In this document: piece after piece, positions 50,093 to 58,804 of the stretch
Layout: each line of letters opens with the position of its first letter
How positions within the stretch are numbered: position 1 is the first letter of the stretch
Assembly (NCBI GenBank): GCA_963743425.1
Contig: CAVUPU010000009.1
Coordinates: 124,001 to 188,000, forward strand
Direction of reading: 5' to 3'
DNA length: 64,000 nucleotides
Source of the DNA: JAJVID01 sp963743425
GTDB lineage: Bacteria; Acidobacteriota; Blastocatellia; RBC074
Translations under genes and position numbers: made by a program
The notes under the pieces: generated by a model
What the model was told of the DNA's origin: nothing
Seen by the model: only the letters and a program-made list of their open reading frames with translations
The model's database searches: none

Positions 50093-51310
50093 TTATTCGA
50101 AGATGATCGTTATGAATTTCAGCTTGCCGACTTGCAACTGAGCTTCTTTGATCGTGGCTGTGTCAATTTCAAAAGTCGCTTCGCTGATTCGTTCGCCGTT
50201 CAATTTCACGCCGCCCTGCGAAATCAGACGGCGCGCCTCGGCTTTCGACGGAGCGAGTTCGATTTGCGTCAACAGGTCAACCAGTTTGATCTTCCGCGCG
50301 GCGGGTTTGATCACACGCGTTTCGACCTCGGTCGGGGTCTGGCGCTCGCGGAAGCGGCGGATGAATTCAGCCTCGGCGCGGTCGGCCTCGGAGCGTGAAT
50401 GGAAATCGGCGACGAGTTTTTTCGCCAGATCGGATTTGACGTCGCGCGGGTGGCGCGCGCCCGATTCGACGTCCGATTTCAACCGCGCGATCTCGCTTTG
50501 TGTCAGATCGGTCAGCAATTCGTAGTAGCGCCACATCAGGTCGTCCGAGATCAACATCGCTTTGCCGTAAATCTCGTCGGGCGATTCGGTGACGCCGATG
50601 TAATTGTTTTTGCTCTTCGACATCTTCTCCACGCCGTCCAGACCTACAAGCAGCGGCGTGGTCATGATCACCTGGGGCTCCAATCCGTAATCGCGTTGAA
50701 TCTCACGCGCCATCAGCAGGTTGAATTTCTGATCGGTCCCGCCGAGCTCCACGTCGGCTTCGAGCGCGACCGAGTCGTAACCCTGCGCCAGCGGGTAGAG
50801 CAGCTCGTGAAGTCTGATCTCGACGCCGCTCGCGAGCCGCTTCGAGAAATCGTCGCGTTCGAGCATCTGCGCGAGCGTGACTTTGGCGGTTAGGCGGATG
50901 AAATCCTCCGGCTTGAAGGCGTTCAGCCATTTGGAGTTGAACTCGATGATGGTCTTTTGGGGATCGAGCAGCTTGAAGATTTGCGACTTGTAGGTTTCGG
51001 CGTTCGCCTCGATCTGCTCGCGGGTGAGCGGCGGGCGCGTCGTGTTGCGTCCCGTCGGGTCGCCGATCATCGCCGTGAAGTCTCCGATCAGGAAGATCAC
51101 GTCGTGGCCCAAATCCTGAAAGGCTTTCATCTTGCGTATGACCACCGAATGGCCGAGGTGGATGTCGGGCGCGGTAGGGTCGCAGCCGAGCTTGACGCGC
51201 AGCTTGCGCCCCGAGGCGGCGGCCTTTTCGAGCTTCTTCTTCATCTCTTCGATCGGGATTACATCAACGGTTCCCTTGATCAGAAATTCGAGTTGTTCAT
51301 TTAGAGTCAT
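50093..51310 (-). CDS. tyrS: tyrosine--tRNA ligase
   Basis: Class I synthetase charging tRNA-Tyr. The HIGH motif is DIHLGHSVVI (about residues 44-53), KMSKS appears as VEKMSKSKNN, and a C-terminal S4 RNA-binding domain is visible (QIELAPSKAEARRLISQGGV). The start is ATG 51310 (MTLNEQLEFLIKG); the open frame runs on to 51403 only through the inverted repeat. 405 residues is typical of the TyrS group with an HLGH variant of the HIGH motif. No T-box leader was recognised. Confidence 0.95.
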   Translation of the reverse strand: MTLNEQLEFLIKGTVDVIPIEEMKKKLEKAAASGRKLRVKLGCDPTAPDIHLGHSVVIRKMKAFQDLGHDVIFLIGDFTAMIGDPTGRNTTRPPLTREQIEANAETYKSQIFKLLDPQKTIIEFNSKWLNAFKPEDFIRLTAKVTLAQMLERDDFSKRLASGVEIRLHELLYPLAQGYDSVALEADVELGGTDQKFNLLMAREIQRDYGLEPQVIMTTPLLVGLDGVEKMSKSKNNYIGVTESPDEIYGKAMLISDDLMWRYYELLTDLTQSEIARLKSDVESGARHPRDVKSDLAKKLVADFHSRSEADRAEAEFIRRFRERQTPTEVETRVIKPAARKIKLVDLLTQIELAPSKAEARRLISQGGVKLNGERISEATFEIDTATIKEAQLQVGKLKFITIIFE

Positions 51311-51326
51311 TCGATTGTCCAGAGAT

Positions 51327-51395
51327 ACAGTACCGCGCGCGTAAGCAAGCGGCTCTGGCGCAGTGTCAACCGCTCGCTTAAGCGCGCGGTACTGT
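51327..51395. repeat. inverted repeat, AGTAC family, GCGTAAGC subtype
   Basis: Arms of 26 bases (51327-51352 and 51370-51395) with three mismatches; the left arm begins ACAGTACCGCGCGCGTAAGC. It lies between the tyrS start and the stop of the upstream VWFA gene. It shares its core with 14450-14520. Confidence 0.85.
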
Positions 51396-51399
51396 ACCC

Positions 51400-52560
51400 T
51401 CATTGAACTCCTTCGCGATAACCGAGCCTCGTTCGCGCCGTGAGGTCGGCCTGTTCAAGGTTGACGCGGATCGTGCGCCAACGCCCCAGGCGGCGCGGGT
51501 TGCTCGGCTCGTAAGCGAACGTGTACTGGCTGTGCAATTCGGCGATCAGGTCGTTGAAGATTCGCTTCAGCTTCATTCGACTGGGCATCAGAAAGAATCC
51601 GCCTTCGGTCGTGATGTAGCGTCCGCCGCTCTCCTGCGCGATCTGTTTCAGGGTTTGCGCGGCGGCCTGACGTTCCGGCGAACGGCGCGCGCTCTTTTCG
51701 GTGTTGACCAGATCGATCGCGTAGACTGAGACGCCTGCCAGGAAGGCCTGCTTTTCGACCTCGCGCAGAGTCGCCTGGCTGGCGCTGTCCGCGCCGTCGG
51801 AGATCAGGACGAGCGCGCGGCGGCGTTCGGGGCGCAAGCGCAGCTCTTTGCTCGCCAGCAATATCGCGTCGTAGAGCGGGGTATTGCCTTCGCCCTTCAA
51901 CTGTTTGAGCAGCGGCTTCAAACCCGCGACCGTTGACGAATAGTCGCGGACCTTCTGGACGCCGCTTTCGTCGAACGTGTAGAGCGCGAGCGAGTCGTCG
52001 GGCTTCAAACGATAAGCCAGATCGAGCGCAGAGTTGCGATAGCGATTGAGGTCTTTTTCGACGACGCTGCCGGAAACGTCCAACACTACGGCGATGGCCA
52101 TCGGCGCGTCTTCGCCGAAAAATTCCGCGACCTCCTGCTCCCGGTCGTCTTCGAGCAGCGTGAATGCCTGGCGATCCAGGGTCGAAACGTATTTGCCGCG
52201 CGCGTTCTTGACCGTGACGTTCACGACGACCTGAGTGGTCGCGAGGCTGATCGTATCGGCGGTGATGCCTGAGACCGGCTCGTCGGCCGAGAGAAAAATA
52301 TCCGTAAATCTATCCCGCATCTCCGGCGTGATGCGGTAGCGATTGTTCTTGAACTCGGCGCCGAAATCGGTCAGGAAGTTCGGATCCTTTGCCTTCGCCG
52401 CCGGTTCGTGGCAGATTGCGCATTTGGCTCGCAATTCGGATTTCGATCGAGGGTCGTTGACGTAAAGGTCCAGATAAGCCGGATGGCCGATTACGCGCCA
52501 ACCGGCGAGGACCAGGATTGCGACTATGACGAATATTTTCGATAACGCTTTGATCGACAT
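51400..52560 (-). CDS. VWFA-related secreted protein with CxxCH motif
   Basis: I start at ATG 52560 (MSIKALSKIFVIVAILVLAG, a signal anchor). About 386 residues. After the anchor comes SELRAKCAICHEPAAKAKD, a CxxCH heme-c attachment motif, with a plausible distal region (ITPEMRDRFTDIFLSADEP). The rest is the acidobacterial VWFA-related domain: TTQVVVNVTVKNARGKYVST, then AFTLLEDDREQEVAEFF, the MIDAS block VVLDVSGSVVEKDL and VLISDGADSASQAT. A C-terminal FAYEPSNPRRLGRWRTIRVN matches the family end. A c-type cytochrome fused to this domain is unusual. Heme attachment is inferred. Confidence 0.85.
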   Translation of the reverse strand: MSIKALSKIFVIVAILVLAGWRVIGHPAYLDLYVNDPRSKSELRAKCAICHEPAAKAKDPNFLTDFGAEFKNNRYRITPEMRDRFTDIFLSADEPVSGITADTISLATTQVVVNVTVKNARGKYVSTLDRQAFTLLEDDREQEVAEFFGEDAPMAIAVVLDVSGSVVEKDLNRYRNSALDLAYRLKPDDSLALYTFDESGVQKVRDYSSTVAGLKPLLKQLKGEGNTPLYDAILLASKELRLRPERRRALVLISDGADSASQATLREVEKQAFLAGVSVYAIDLVNTEKSARRSPERQAAAQTLKQIAQESGGRYITTEGGFFLMPSRMKLKRIFNDLIAELHSQYTFAYEPSNPRRLGRWRTIRVNLEQADLTARTRLGYREGVQ

Positions 52561-52741
52561 GGGACCACTGCAAACAAAGGTTAAAACCGGAGGTGAGAAG
52601 CATTCTGCCATCCGCCGCTCGATTTGCCAAATTGCGCGCCGCGCGCAGGCTCTGTTAATATCCGCACCTCGTTTTTTGGCGCCATCATTTCCGGTATTGC
52701 GCAAAATATATCATTTTCATCGAGAGGTTTCGGTAATAAAA

Positions 52742-54433
52742 ATGGCAGCTCCAAGCATGGAAAGGATCGTGAGCCTGTGCAAGCGACGCGGCTTCATCTT
52801 CGCCGATTCTGAAATTTACGGAGGCATCGCTTCGACCTGGGATTACGGCCCGTTGGGCGTCGAGCTCAAGAACAACGTGATGCGCGCGTGGTGGCGTTCG
52901 GTGGTTTACGATCGCGACGACATGGAAGGTCTGGACGCGGCGATCCTGATGAACCGGCTGGTCTGGCGTTATTCGGGCCACGAGGCCACGTTCTCCGACC
53001 CGCTCGTCGATTGCCGCGAATGCAAATCGCGCCATCGCGCCGACCATCTGAAGGACGGCAAATGCCCGAACTGCGGCTCGACCAATCTGACCGAAGCCCG
53101 CAACTTCAATCTGATGTTCAAAACGACGGTCGGCCCGGTAGAAAGCGAAGAGAACATCGCTTACCTGCGCCCCGAAACAGCGCAGGGCATCTTCGCCAAT
53201 TTCGCCAACGTGCAGCAGGCGATGCGCCGCAAGCTCCCTTTCGGCATTGCGCAGATCGGCAAGGCCTTCCGTAACGAGATCACGCCCGGCAACTTCACCT
53301 TCCGCACGCGCGAATTCGAGCAGATGGAGATCGAGTATTTCTGCAAGCCGCCGCAATACCTACAGCCCGGCGAGAAGAACGATGTCGAGTTGCACGAGGA
53401 ATGGGTCGAACAGCGGTTCGACTGGTACGTTGCCCTGGGCATCGCGCCCGAACGATTGCGAAAACGCGCGCAGACGTCCGAAGAGCTGGCGCATTACGCC
53501 AAAGCGACCGTGGACATCGAATACCTGTTCCCAGGCTCACTCGGCTTCAGTGAGCTCGAAGGCGTCGCCAACCGGCAGGATTACGACCTGACCGCGCACA
53601 GCAAGGATGTGTCCGATGAAGACCTGGAGCGTTTGAAGCTGCGGGAGAACACCGACAGCACGACGAAGCTCGATTATTTCGACGATCAGTACGTCGATTC
53701 GGCGACCGGCAAGAAGGGCGCGCGATACATCCCCTATGTGATCGAACCCTCGGCGGGCGCGACGCGCGCGACGCTGGCGTTCCTCTGCGAAGCCTACAAC
53801 GAAGAGCTTGTCAGCCATCCGAAAGAGGAAGAACTCGCGCCGCTGCGCTCGGGCCTGGCCGCCGCGCGCAAGAATATCGACAAGAAGATCGCCGAAGCCG
53901 AGAAGGCAGCCGCGAAAGGCGAATCGAAGGCGGACGCGCCGACCGCCGTTCAACTACGCGCGATCAACGAGGCGCTGGCCAAATGTGAGGCGGGATTACC
54001 ACAATCGCTGTTAGCCGTTGAAGACGCATGCGATCTGCCCGGCGCCGACCGCGTCGAACTGCTCAAGAAAGTCCGGCAGGCGGCGGCGAAACTGTGCGAC
54101 GAATACGCCCGCGTCGTACTGAAACTCCACCCGCGACTCGCGCCGATCAAGGTCGCGGTCTTCCCGCTCAAGAAGAACGAGCCGCGCATCGTCGAGATGG
54201 CGAAGCGGATCAAACGCGACCTGCAACCGGCGGTCCGAGTGGTCTACGACGATTCGGCGGGCATCGGCAAACTCTATCGCCGCCAGGACGAGATCGGCAC
54301 CCCGTTCTGCGTCACCGTGGATTTCCAATCGCTCGAAGACGACACGGTGACGGTGCGCGATCGCGACTCGATGCTGCAAGAGCGCGTGGCCATTTCACAA
54401 CTTGAAAATCACCTGACCCGAAGACTGAAGTAA
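52742..54433 (+). CDS. glyQS: glycine--tRNA ligase (alpha2 type)
   Basis: Class II synthetase of the single-chain alpha2 type. The open frame begins at 52526, but family homology starts with MERIVSLCKRRGFIFADSEI; I use ATG 52742, with 52757 as an alternative. Visible motifs are TWDYGPLGVELKNN, a four-cysteine zinc insert (CRECKS, then CPNCGS), motif 2 (GKAFRNEITPGNF, RTREFEQMEIEYF) and motif 3 (EPSAGATRATLAFLCEAY). An insertion of about 100 residues (about 375-475) with charged coiled-coil text separates the core from the anticodon-binding domain (LHPRLAPIKVAVFPL). At about 564 residues it is longer than usual. Confidence 0.94.
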   Translation: MAAPSMERIVSLCKRRGFIFADSEIYGGIASTWDYGPLGVELKNNVMRAWWRSVVYDRDDMEGLDAAILMNRLVWRYSGHEATFSDPLVDCRECKSRHRADHLKDGKCPNCGSTNLTEARNFNLMFKTTVGPVESEENIAYLRPETAQGIFANFANVQQAMRRKLPFGIAQIGKAFRNEITPGNFTFRTREFEQMEIEYFCKPPQYLQPGEKNDVELHEEWVEQRFDWYVALGIAPERLRKRAQTSEELAHYAKATVDIEYLFPGSLGFSELEGVANRQDYDLTAHSKDVSDEDLERLKLRENTDSTTKLDYFDDQYVDSATGKKGARYIPYVIEPSAGATRATLAFLCEAYNEELVSHPKEEELAPLRSGLAAARKNIDKKIAEAEKAAAKGESKADAPTAVQLRAINEALAKCEAGLPQSLLAVEDACDLPGADRVELLKKVRQAAAKLCDEYARVVLKLHPRLAPIKVAVFPLKKNEPRIVEMAKRIKRDLQPAVRVVYDDSAGIGKLYRRQDEIGTPFCVTVDFQSLEDDTVTVRDRDSMLQERVAISQLENHLTRRLK

Positions 54434-54438
54434 CACTT

Positions 54439-54560
54439 GATTGCGGATTGCGGATTGCGGATTGCGGATTGAAGCGCGCGCTCCGCGTTTTGCGATTTCA
54501 GATTGCCGATTGAGACTCAAAAATTCGCAATCCGCAATCCGCAATCCGCAATCCGCAATC
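54439..54560. repeat. GGATTGC simple-sequence inverted repeat
   Basis: The left arm (54439-54470) is a run of GGATTGC units, and the right arm (54527-54560) is its complement (GCAATCC units), with a looser middle. It fills the whole gap between glyQS and uppP and reaches to three bases from the uppP start, leaving no room for a normal ribosome-binding site. The same unit is inside the M16-like gene at 13431. Confidence 0.85.
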
Positions 54561-54562
54561 TT

Positions 54563-55408
54563 ATGAACCTTCTTCAAGCAATCATTCTGGGAATCATTCA
54601 AGGTCTCACCGAATTCATTCCGATCAGCAGCACCGGCCATTTGATCCTCGCCGAAAAATGGATGGGGCTTGAGCGGACGATGACGCCGGAACAGATCACG
54701 GCTTTCATTGCGGTCATACAATTGGGCACGCTCGTGGCCGTGATCGTCTATTTTATGCGCGACATCGTGTCCATCACGAGGGGCTTTCTGCAGGGGAATC
54801 TGCTCTGGCTGCGGGGTATCCGCGACGCTTCTCCCCGCAAGGCCGCGCGGCTGGGGTGGCTGATCATCATCGGCTCATTGCCGATTGGGACGGTCGGACT
54901 GCTCGCGAAAGAGATCATTGAAGGAGATTTGACGAAGAACCTGAAGCTGATCGGCGTGAGCCTTATCGTCTGGGCCGTCCTGCTGTTTTGGGCCGAACAA
55001 GTCGGCAAACGCCGCAACGAGATCGAGCACATCGGCGTCCGCGAAGCCTTGATCGTTGGCGTGGCGCAGGTCTTCTCGCTGATTCCCGGCTCATCGCGTT
55101 CGGGGACGACCATCACCGGCGCGCTCTTCGCCGGGATGAGCCGCGAAGCCGCCGCCCGCTTCTCGTTCCTGCTCTCGATCCCGGCCATTGGCGCCAGCGG
55201 CCTGCTCGAATTCAAAGAGGCTCTCCATCTTCTTTCCGGCGTGAGCATGGTCAACCTGGCCGTGGCGACGGCGGTCTCCGCCGTGGTCGGCTACGCCAGC
55301 ATCGCGTTTCTGCTCAGTTACCTGCGGCGCCATTCTACCTATGCGTTCATAATCTACCGGCTGATCGTGGGAGCGATCGTGCTCGGAGTGGCTTTTTACC
55401 GGGTGTAG
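54563..55408 (+). CDS. uppP: undecaprenyl-diphosphatase
   Basis: Removes a phosphate from undecaprenyl diphosphate to recycle the lipid carrier for peptidoglycan. It is a membrane protein of 281 residues with about eight hydrophobic segments. Motif 1 is TEFIPISSTGHLILAE (about 16-31) and motif 2 IPGSSRSGTTITGALFAGM. The start ATG 54563 directly follows the repeat, so translation may be coupled to glyQS or use a weak site. It confers bacitracin tolerance in many bacteria. Confidence 0.95.
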   Translation: MNLLQAIILGIIQGLTEFIPISSTGHLILAEKWMGLERTMTPEQITAFIAVIQLGTLVAVIVYFMRDIVSITRGFLQGNLLWLRGIRDASPRKAARLGWLIIIGSLPIGTVGLLAKEIIEGDLTKNLKLIGVSLIVWAVLLFWAEQVGKRRNEIEHIGVREALIVGVAQVFSLIPGSSRSGTTITGALFAGMSREAAARFSFLLSIPAIGASGLLEFKEALHLLSGVSMVNLAVATAVSAVVGYASIAFLLSYLRRHSTYAFIIYRLIVGAIVLGVAFYRV

Positions 55409-55558
55409 ATTGAACCGGCCGGGCTTTTCCAAAACTATTGACGCCTCTGCTGGCTGTCGGTATTCCCGGCCCCGTCATAACCGAACAGGAGGTATGCGCG
55501 ATCTGGCCTATGGTTTCTTCGGGGCGGGGTGTGGCGTCGCAGCAAAACAACGGCAACC

Positions 55559-55969
55559 TCACTGGCCGTGCAGATTCAGGTAAATGCTATCCTCATAAAC
55601 GATCAGGTGCAGCCGTACCTTTTGCAACCAGCCCGCGCGTCCGAGCAGGATGCGATCGAATTCCGGATATTTGGCCACGCAGACGGGAACGTCCTCAAAG
55701 AAGAGTTCGTCAATCGTCAGATTCGCATAGTGAAGAAAGGCAGGCATCGGGCCGCCGCCGGTTCTGATGCTGGTTGGCTCCCCAGCTTCGACATCCAGTC
55801 CAAGTCTGGCGCCAGTTTCGCGCGGAATCACAGAGTAGGTAGATCCTGTATCAAGGTAGGCTCTGGTCTCGATCTCCTGGCCGGCTACGGACAAAGTGAT
55901 GGGGAGGCGAAGTCCGAATTGGTCCTGGACCATCTCCATCCGAATCGAGAATGAGAAGGCCCAACTCAT
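55559..55969 (-). CDS. retropepsin-like aspartic protease
   Basis: A 136-residue protein from ATG 55969, overlapping the upstream stop by four bases. The clan AA active site is AYLDTGSTYSVIPRETGARL (Asp-Thr-Gly-Ser, about residues 41-44), followed by the hydrophobic LHYANLTIDELFFEDVPVCV and the ILLGRAGWL C-terminal flap region. It has one active site, so it would act as a dimer. Cytoplasmic; the substrate is unknown. Paired with the DUF5678-type gene. Confidence 0.85.
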   Translation of the reverse strand: MSWAFSFSIRMEMVQDQFGLRLPITLSVAGQEIETRAYLDTGSTYSVIPRETGARLGLDVEAGEPTSIRTGGGPMPAFLHYANLTIDELFFEDVPVCVAKYPEFDRILLGRAGWLQKVRLHLIVYEDSIYLNLHGQ

Positions 55970-56352
55970 GACCAAAGACCTCCGCCCCATATTTCATCTT
56001 TCCGGGCCACATAATCCATCAGGAACCTTTTCCCAGTCGCCTTGGCCCTGTCAAAAACATCGCCGAAGTCGGGGCCATGAGCGAGAAGCTCGCCGCCGCT
56101 CACCGCCAAGTGCTGGCCAGGGTAAAGATGCGCGTTCTCACGCAGCCACTGGAGTTCCTTTGAATAATCGCGGGCTTTTACCCTCCGCACTTTCACCTCG
56201 CGGCGCCCGACCGGCTGTTGATCGGGCAATTCGTCGAGCAGTTTTTGCCGGTCTTTAGGCTCAAGCTCGAGCGCCGCTCTGAGAGTCCGAATGACGTCGG
56301 GAGGCAGTCTGAGTAGTTGATCTCTGAGTTGGTCGAAAGTGATTGATGACAT
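55966..56352 (-). CDS. DUF5678-like small protein
   Basis: A 128-residue soluble protein. Its C-terminal half reads LRENAHLYPGQHLAVSGGEL and LAHGPDFGDVFDRAKATG, the pattern of DUF5678. The N-terminal half (TFDQLRDQLLRLPPDVIRTL) is helical and may be an interaction domain. It overlaps the aspartic protease gene by four bases (ATGA), so the two are co-translated; the pairing recurs in Acidobacteria and Cyanobacteria, from memory. Function unknown. Confidence 0.7.
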   Translation of the reverse strand: MSSITFDQLRDQLLRLPPDVIRTLRAALELEPKDRQKLLDELPDQQPVGRREVKVRRVKARDYSKELQWLRENAHLYPGQHLAVSGGELLAHGPDFGDVFDRAKATGKRFLMDYVARKDEIWGGGLWS

Positions 56353-56432
56353 AGCCTCGTCTCCCTTCTGGTAAACGACATCACATACGCCATTAGATTA
56401 ACGCCATTCGCCTTGCAGTCCAAACGCAGATT

Positions 56433-57089
<657 letters not shown>

Positions 57090-57092
57090 ACT

Positions 57093-57180
57093 TGGTGGTT
57101 GGTGGTTGGTGGTTGGTGGTTGGCGTCTGAGTAGAGACGCAAAATTTTGCGTCTCTACCAACCACCAACTGCCAACCACC
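57093..57180. repeat. GGTGGTT simple repeat with a central GAGACGC palindrome
   Basis: GGTGGTT units on the left, complementary CCAACCACC units on the right, and in the right half a perfect 28-base palindrome (57131-57158) with arms GTAGAGACGCAAAA. It lies between pcm and the dedA gene and may be an mRNA 3' stabiliser or terminator for pcm. Confidence 0.85.
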
Positions 57181-57184
57181 CTGT

Positions 57185-57856
57185 TTATTTTTCCCAGCCA
57201 TAACGGCCGATCAATTTCACAAACTGGCACGCGCCGAAATCTTCGGTGATGATCCCTTCGGGCGCGCGCGTGACGCGGATCAATCGCTGCTCGGTTTCGG
57301 TTCCGACGGGGACCACCAGGCGGCCCCCGATCGCCAGTTGATCGATGAGGGGTTTCGGGGTTTCGGGGGCGGCGGCGGCGACCAGGATTGCGCGATAGGG
57401 CGCGAATTCGTTCCAGCCATATGTGCCATCGAAGCATTTGACCGTGGCATTGTAAACGCCCAGACTAGCCAGGCGCGCCTGCGCCTCACGCGCCAGTTCA
57501 GGGATGCGCTCAAGCGCGAAGACCTGGCCCGCGACGGCGGCGAGCACGGCGGTCTGATAGCCCGACCCGGCGCCGATTTCGAGCGCGCGGTCGTCCCTGG
57601 TCACCTCCAGCAATTCGGTTTGACGCGCGACGATGTAAGGTTGCGAGATCGTCTGATTGAATTCGATGGGCAGTGCGTGGTCGCCATAGGCGTGCGATTG
57701 CAGCGCTTCGGGCACGAAGAGATGGCGGGGGATTCGCCCCATCGCGGCCAGCACGCGCTCGTCGCGGATATGGTAATGGCGCCGCAGCCGCTCGACCATT
57801 TCCGCCCTGGCGCGCGCGTGATGCGAGCCGTCTTGTCCATTGTTAAGGTTGGACAT
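57185..57856 (-). CDS. pcm: protein-L-isoaspartate O-methyltransferase
   Basis: Repairs damaged isoaspartyl residues with S-adenosylmethionine. 223 residues from ATG 57856; the open frame also has TTG 57865. The cofactor block is ALEIGAGSGYQTAVLAAVAG (about residues 85-104), with VALERIPELA-like text following and QTISQPYIVA before it, the family signature. The start overlaps the 3' end of surE by 14 bases, so surE-pcm is an operon, the same pairing seen in E. coli. Confidence 0.95.
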   Translation of the reverse strand: MSNLNNGQDGSHHARARAEMVERLRRHYHIRDERVLAAMGRIPRHLFVPEALQSHAYGDHALPIEFNQTISQPYIVARQTELLEVTRDDRALEIGAGSGYQTAVLAAVAGQVFALERIPELAREAQARLASLGVYNATVKCFDGTYGWNEFAPYRAILVAAAAPETPKPLIDQLAIGGRLVVPVGTETEQRLIRVTRAPEGIITEDFGACQFVKLIGRYGWEK

Positions 57857-58595
57857 CGAATCCAAAAAGATCGAGACTTCTGAGCGCCTCCAGCGTGCGG
57901 TAGTCGGTCATATCGGTCCGCAGCGGGGTGATCGAAACCATGCCCTCGCCGATCGCGGCGTAATCGCTGCCGCGATCCCCCTTCCATGAAAGCTTCTGAA
58001 CGCCGATCCAGTAATACGCTCTGCCGCGAGGGTCAACGCCTTCGATGATTTCCGGGGTGGCCAAGACTACCCCCTGGTGGGTCAGTCGCGCGCCGCGAAT
58101 CTCTCCAGCAGGCACGTTGACGTTGAGGATCGTGCCTTCGGGCAACCCCTCTTTCAAAACCCGCGCCGTCAGGTCAGCGGCGAAATTCGCTGCGGGCGTG
58201 AATCCGCCTTCGCGCGCGGCCAGGCTGACGGCGATGCCGGGCAGTTTAAAGATCGAAGCTTCGAGCGCGCCGGCGACAGTGCCCGAATAGGTTACGTCGT
58301 CGCCGAGGTTGGCCCCATGATTGATGCCCGACACGACTATATCCGGACGTTCGGGCAGAATCTTCGTCAGAGCCAGCAATACGCAATCGGTCGGCGTGCC
58401 GTCAACCGTGTAACGCCGCTCGCTGATCTGGCGCGCGCGCAGCGGCCTCGTCAGCGTCAGCGAATGCGCGGTCGCGCTCTGCTCCGAAGCGGGCGCCACC
58501 ACCGTGACTTCGCCAACCGCTTCGAGCGCTTGGGAGAGGGCCTCGATCCCTTCGGAAAAATACCCGTCATCGTTCGTAACTAAAATCTTCAGCAT
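57843..58595 (-). CDS. surE: 5'/3'-nucleotidase SurE
   Basis: A metal-dependent phosphatase on nucleoside monophosphates and short polyphosphates. The N terminus ILVTNDDGYFSEGIEAL has the paired aspartates, followed by VAPASEQSATAHSLTLTRPL, TPTDCVLLAL and the metal-binding SGINHGANLGDDVTYSGTVA. 250 residues is normal. Start ATG 58595. Operon with pcm. Confidence 0.95.
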   Translation of the reverse strand: MLKILVTNDDGYFSEGIEALSQALEAVGEVTVVAPASEQSATAHSLTLTRPLRARQISERRYTVDGTPTDCVLLALTKILPERPDIVVSGINHGANLGDDVTYSGTVAGALEASIFKLPGIAVSLAAREGGFTPAANFAADLTARVLKEGLPEGTILNVNVPAGEIRGARLTHQGVVLATPEIIEGVDPRGRAYYWIGVQKLSWKGDRGSDYAAIGEGMVSITPLRTDMTDYRTLEALRSLDLFGFDVQP

Positions 58596-58682
58596 AAAAC
58601 AGCGGCATCTTCACCCATCGAGGCAGCCAATGGCAATAGGGGCTTCCAAAATTAACAGGTTGTATAATCAATCAGAAGAAGA

Positions 58683-58780
58683 CATTTTCCATTTTCCATA
58701 TTACATTTGCCATTTGCCATTGCCGGCGATCGGATCAGGGCAATGACAAATGAAATATGTAAAATGGAAAATGGAAAATG
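58683..58780. repeat. inverted repeat, CCATTTTC type
   Basis: 40-base arms (58683-58722 and 58741-58780) with about 35 matches, read CATTTTCCATTTTCCAT... in the left arm, with a GC-rich loop. It occupies the space between divergent surE and the AI-2E-type gene, ending 24 bases from the start of the latter. It may hold or interfere with the promoter of that gene. Related to 61105-61209. Confidence 0.9.
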
Positions 58781-58804
58781 AACTGACTGTCAATCGCCAC
58801 ACTT

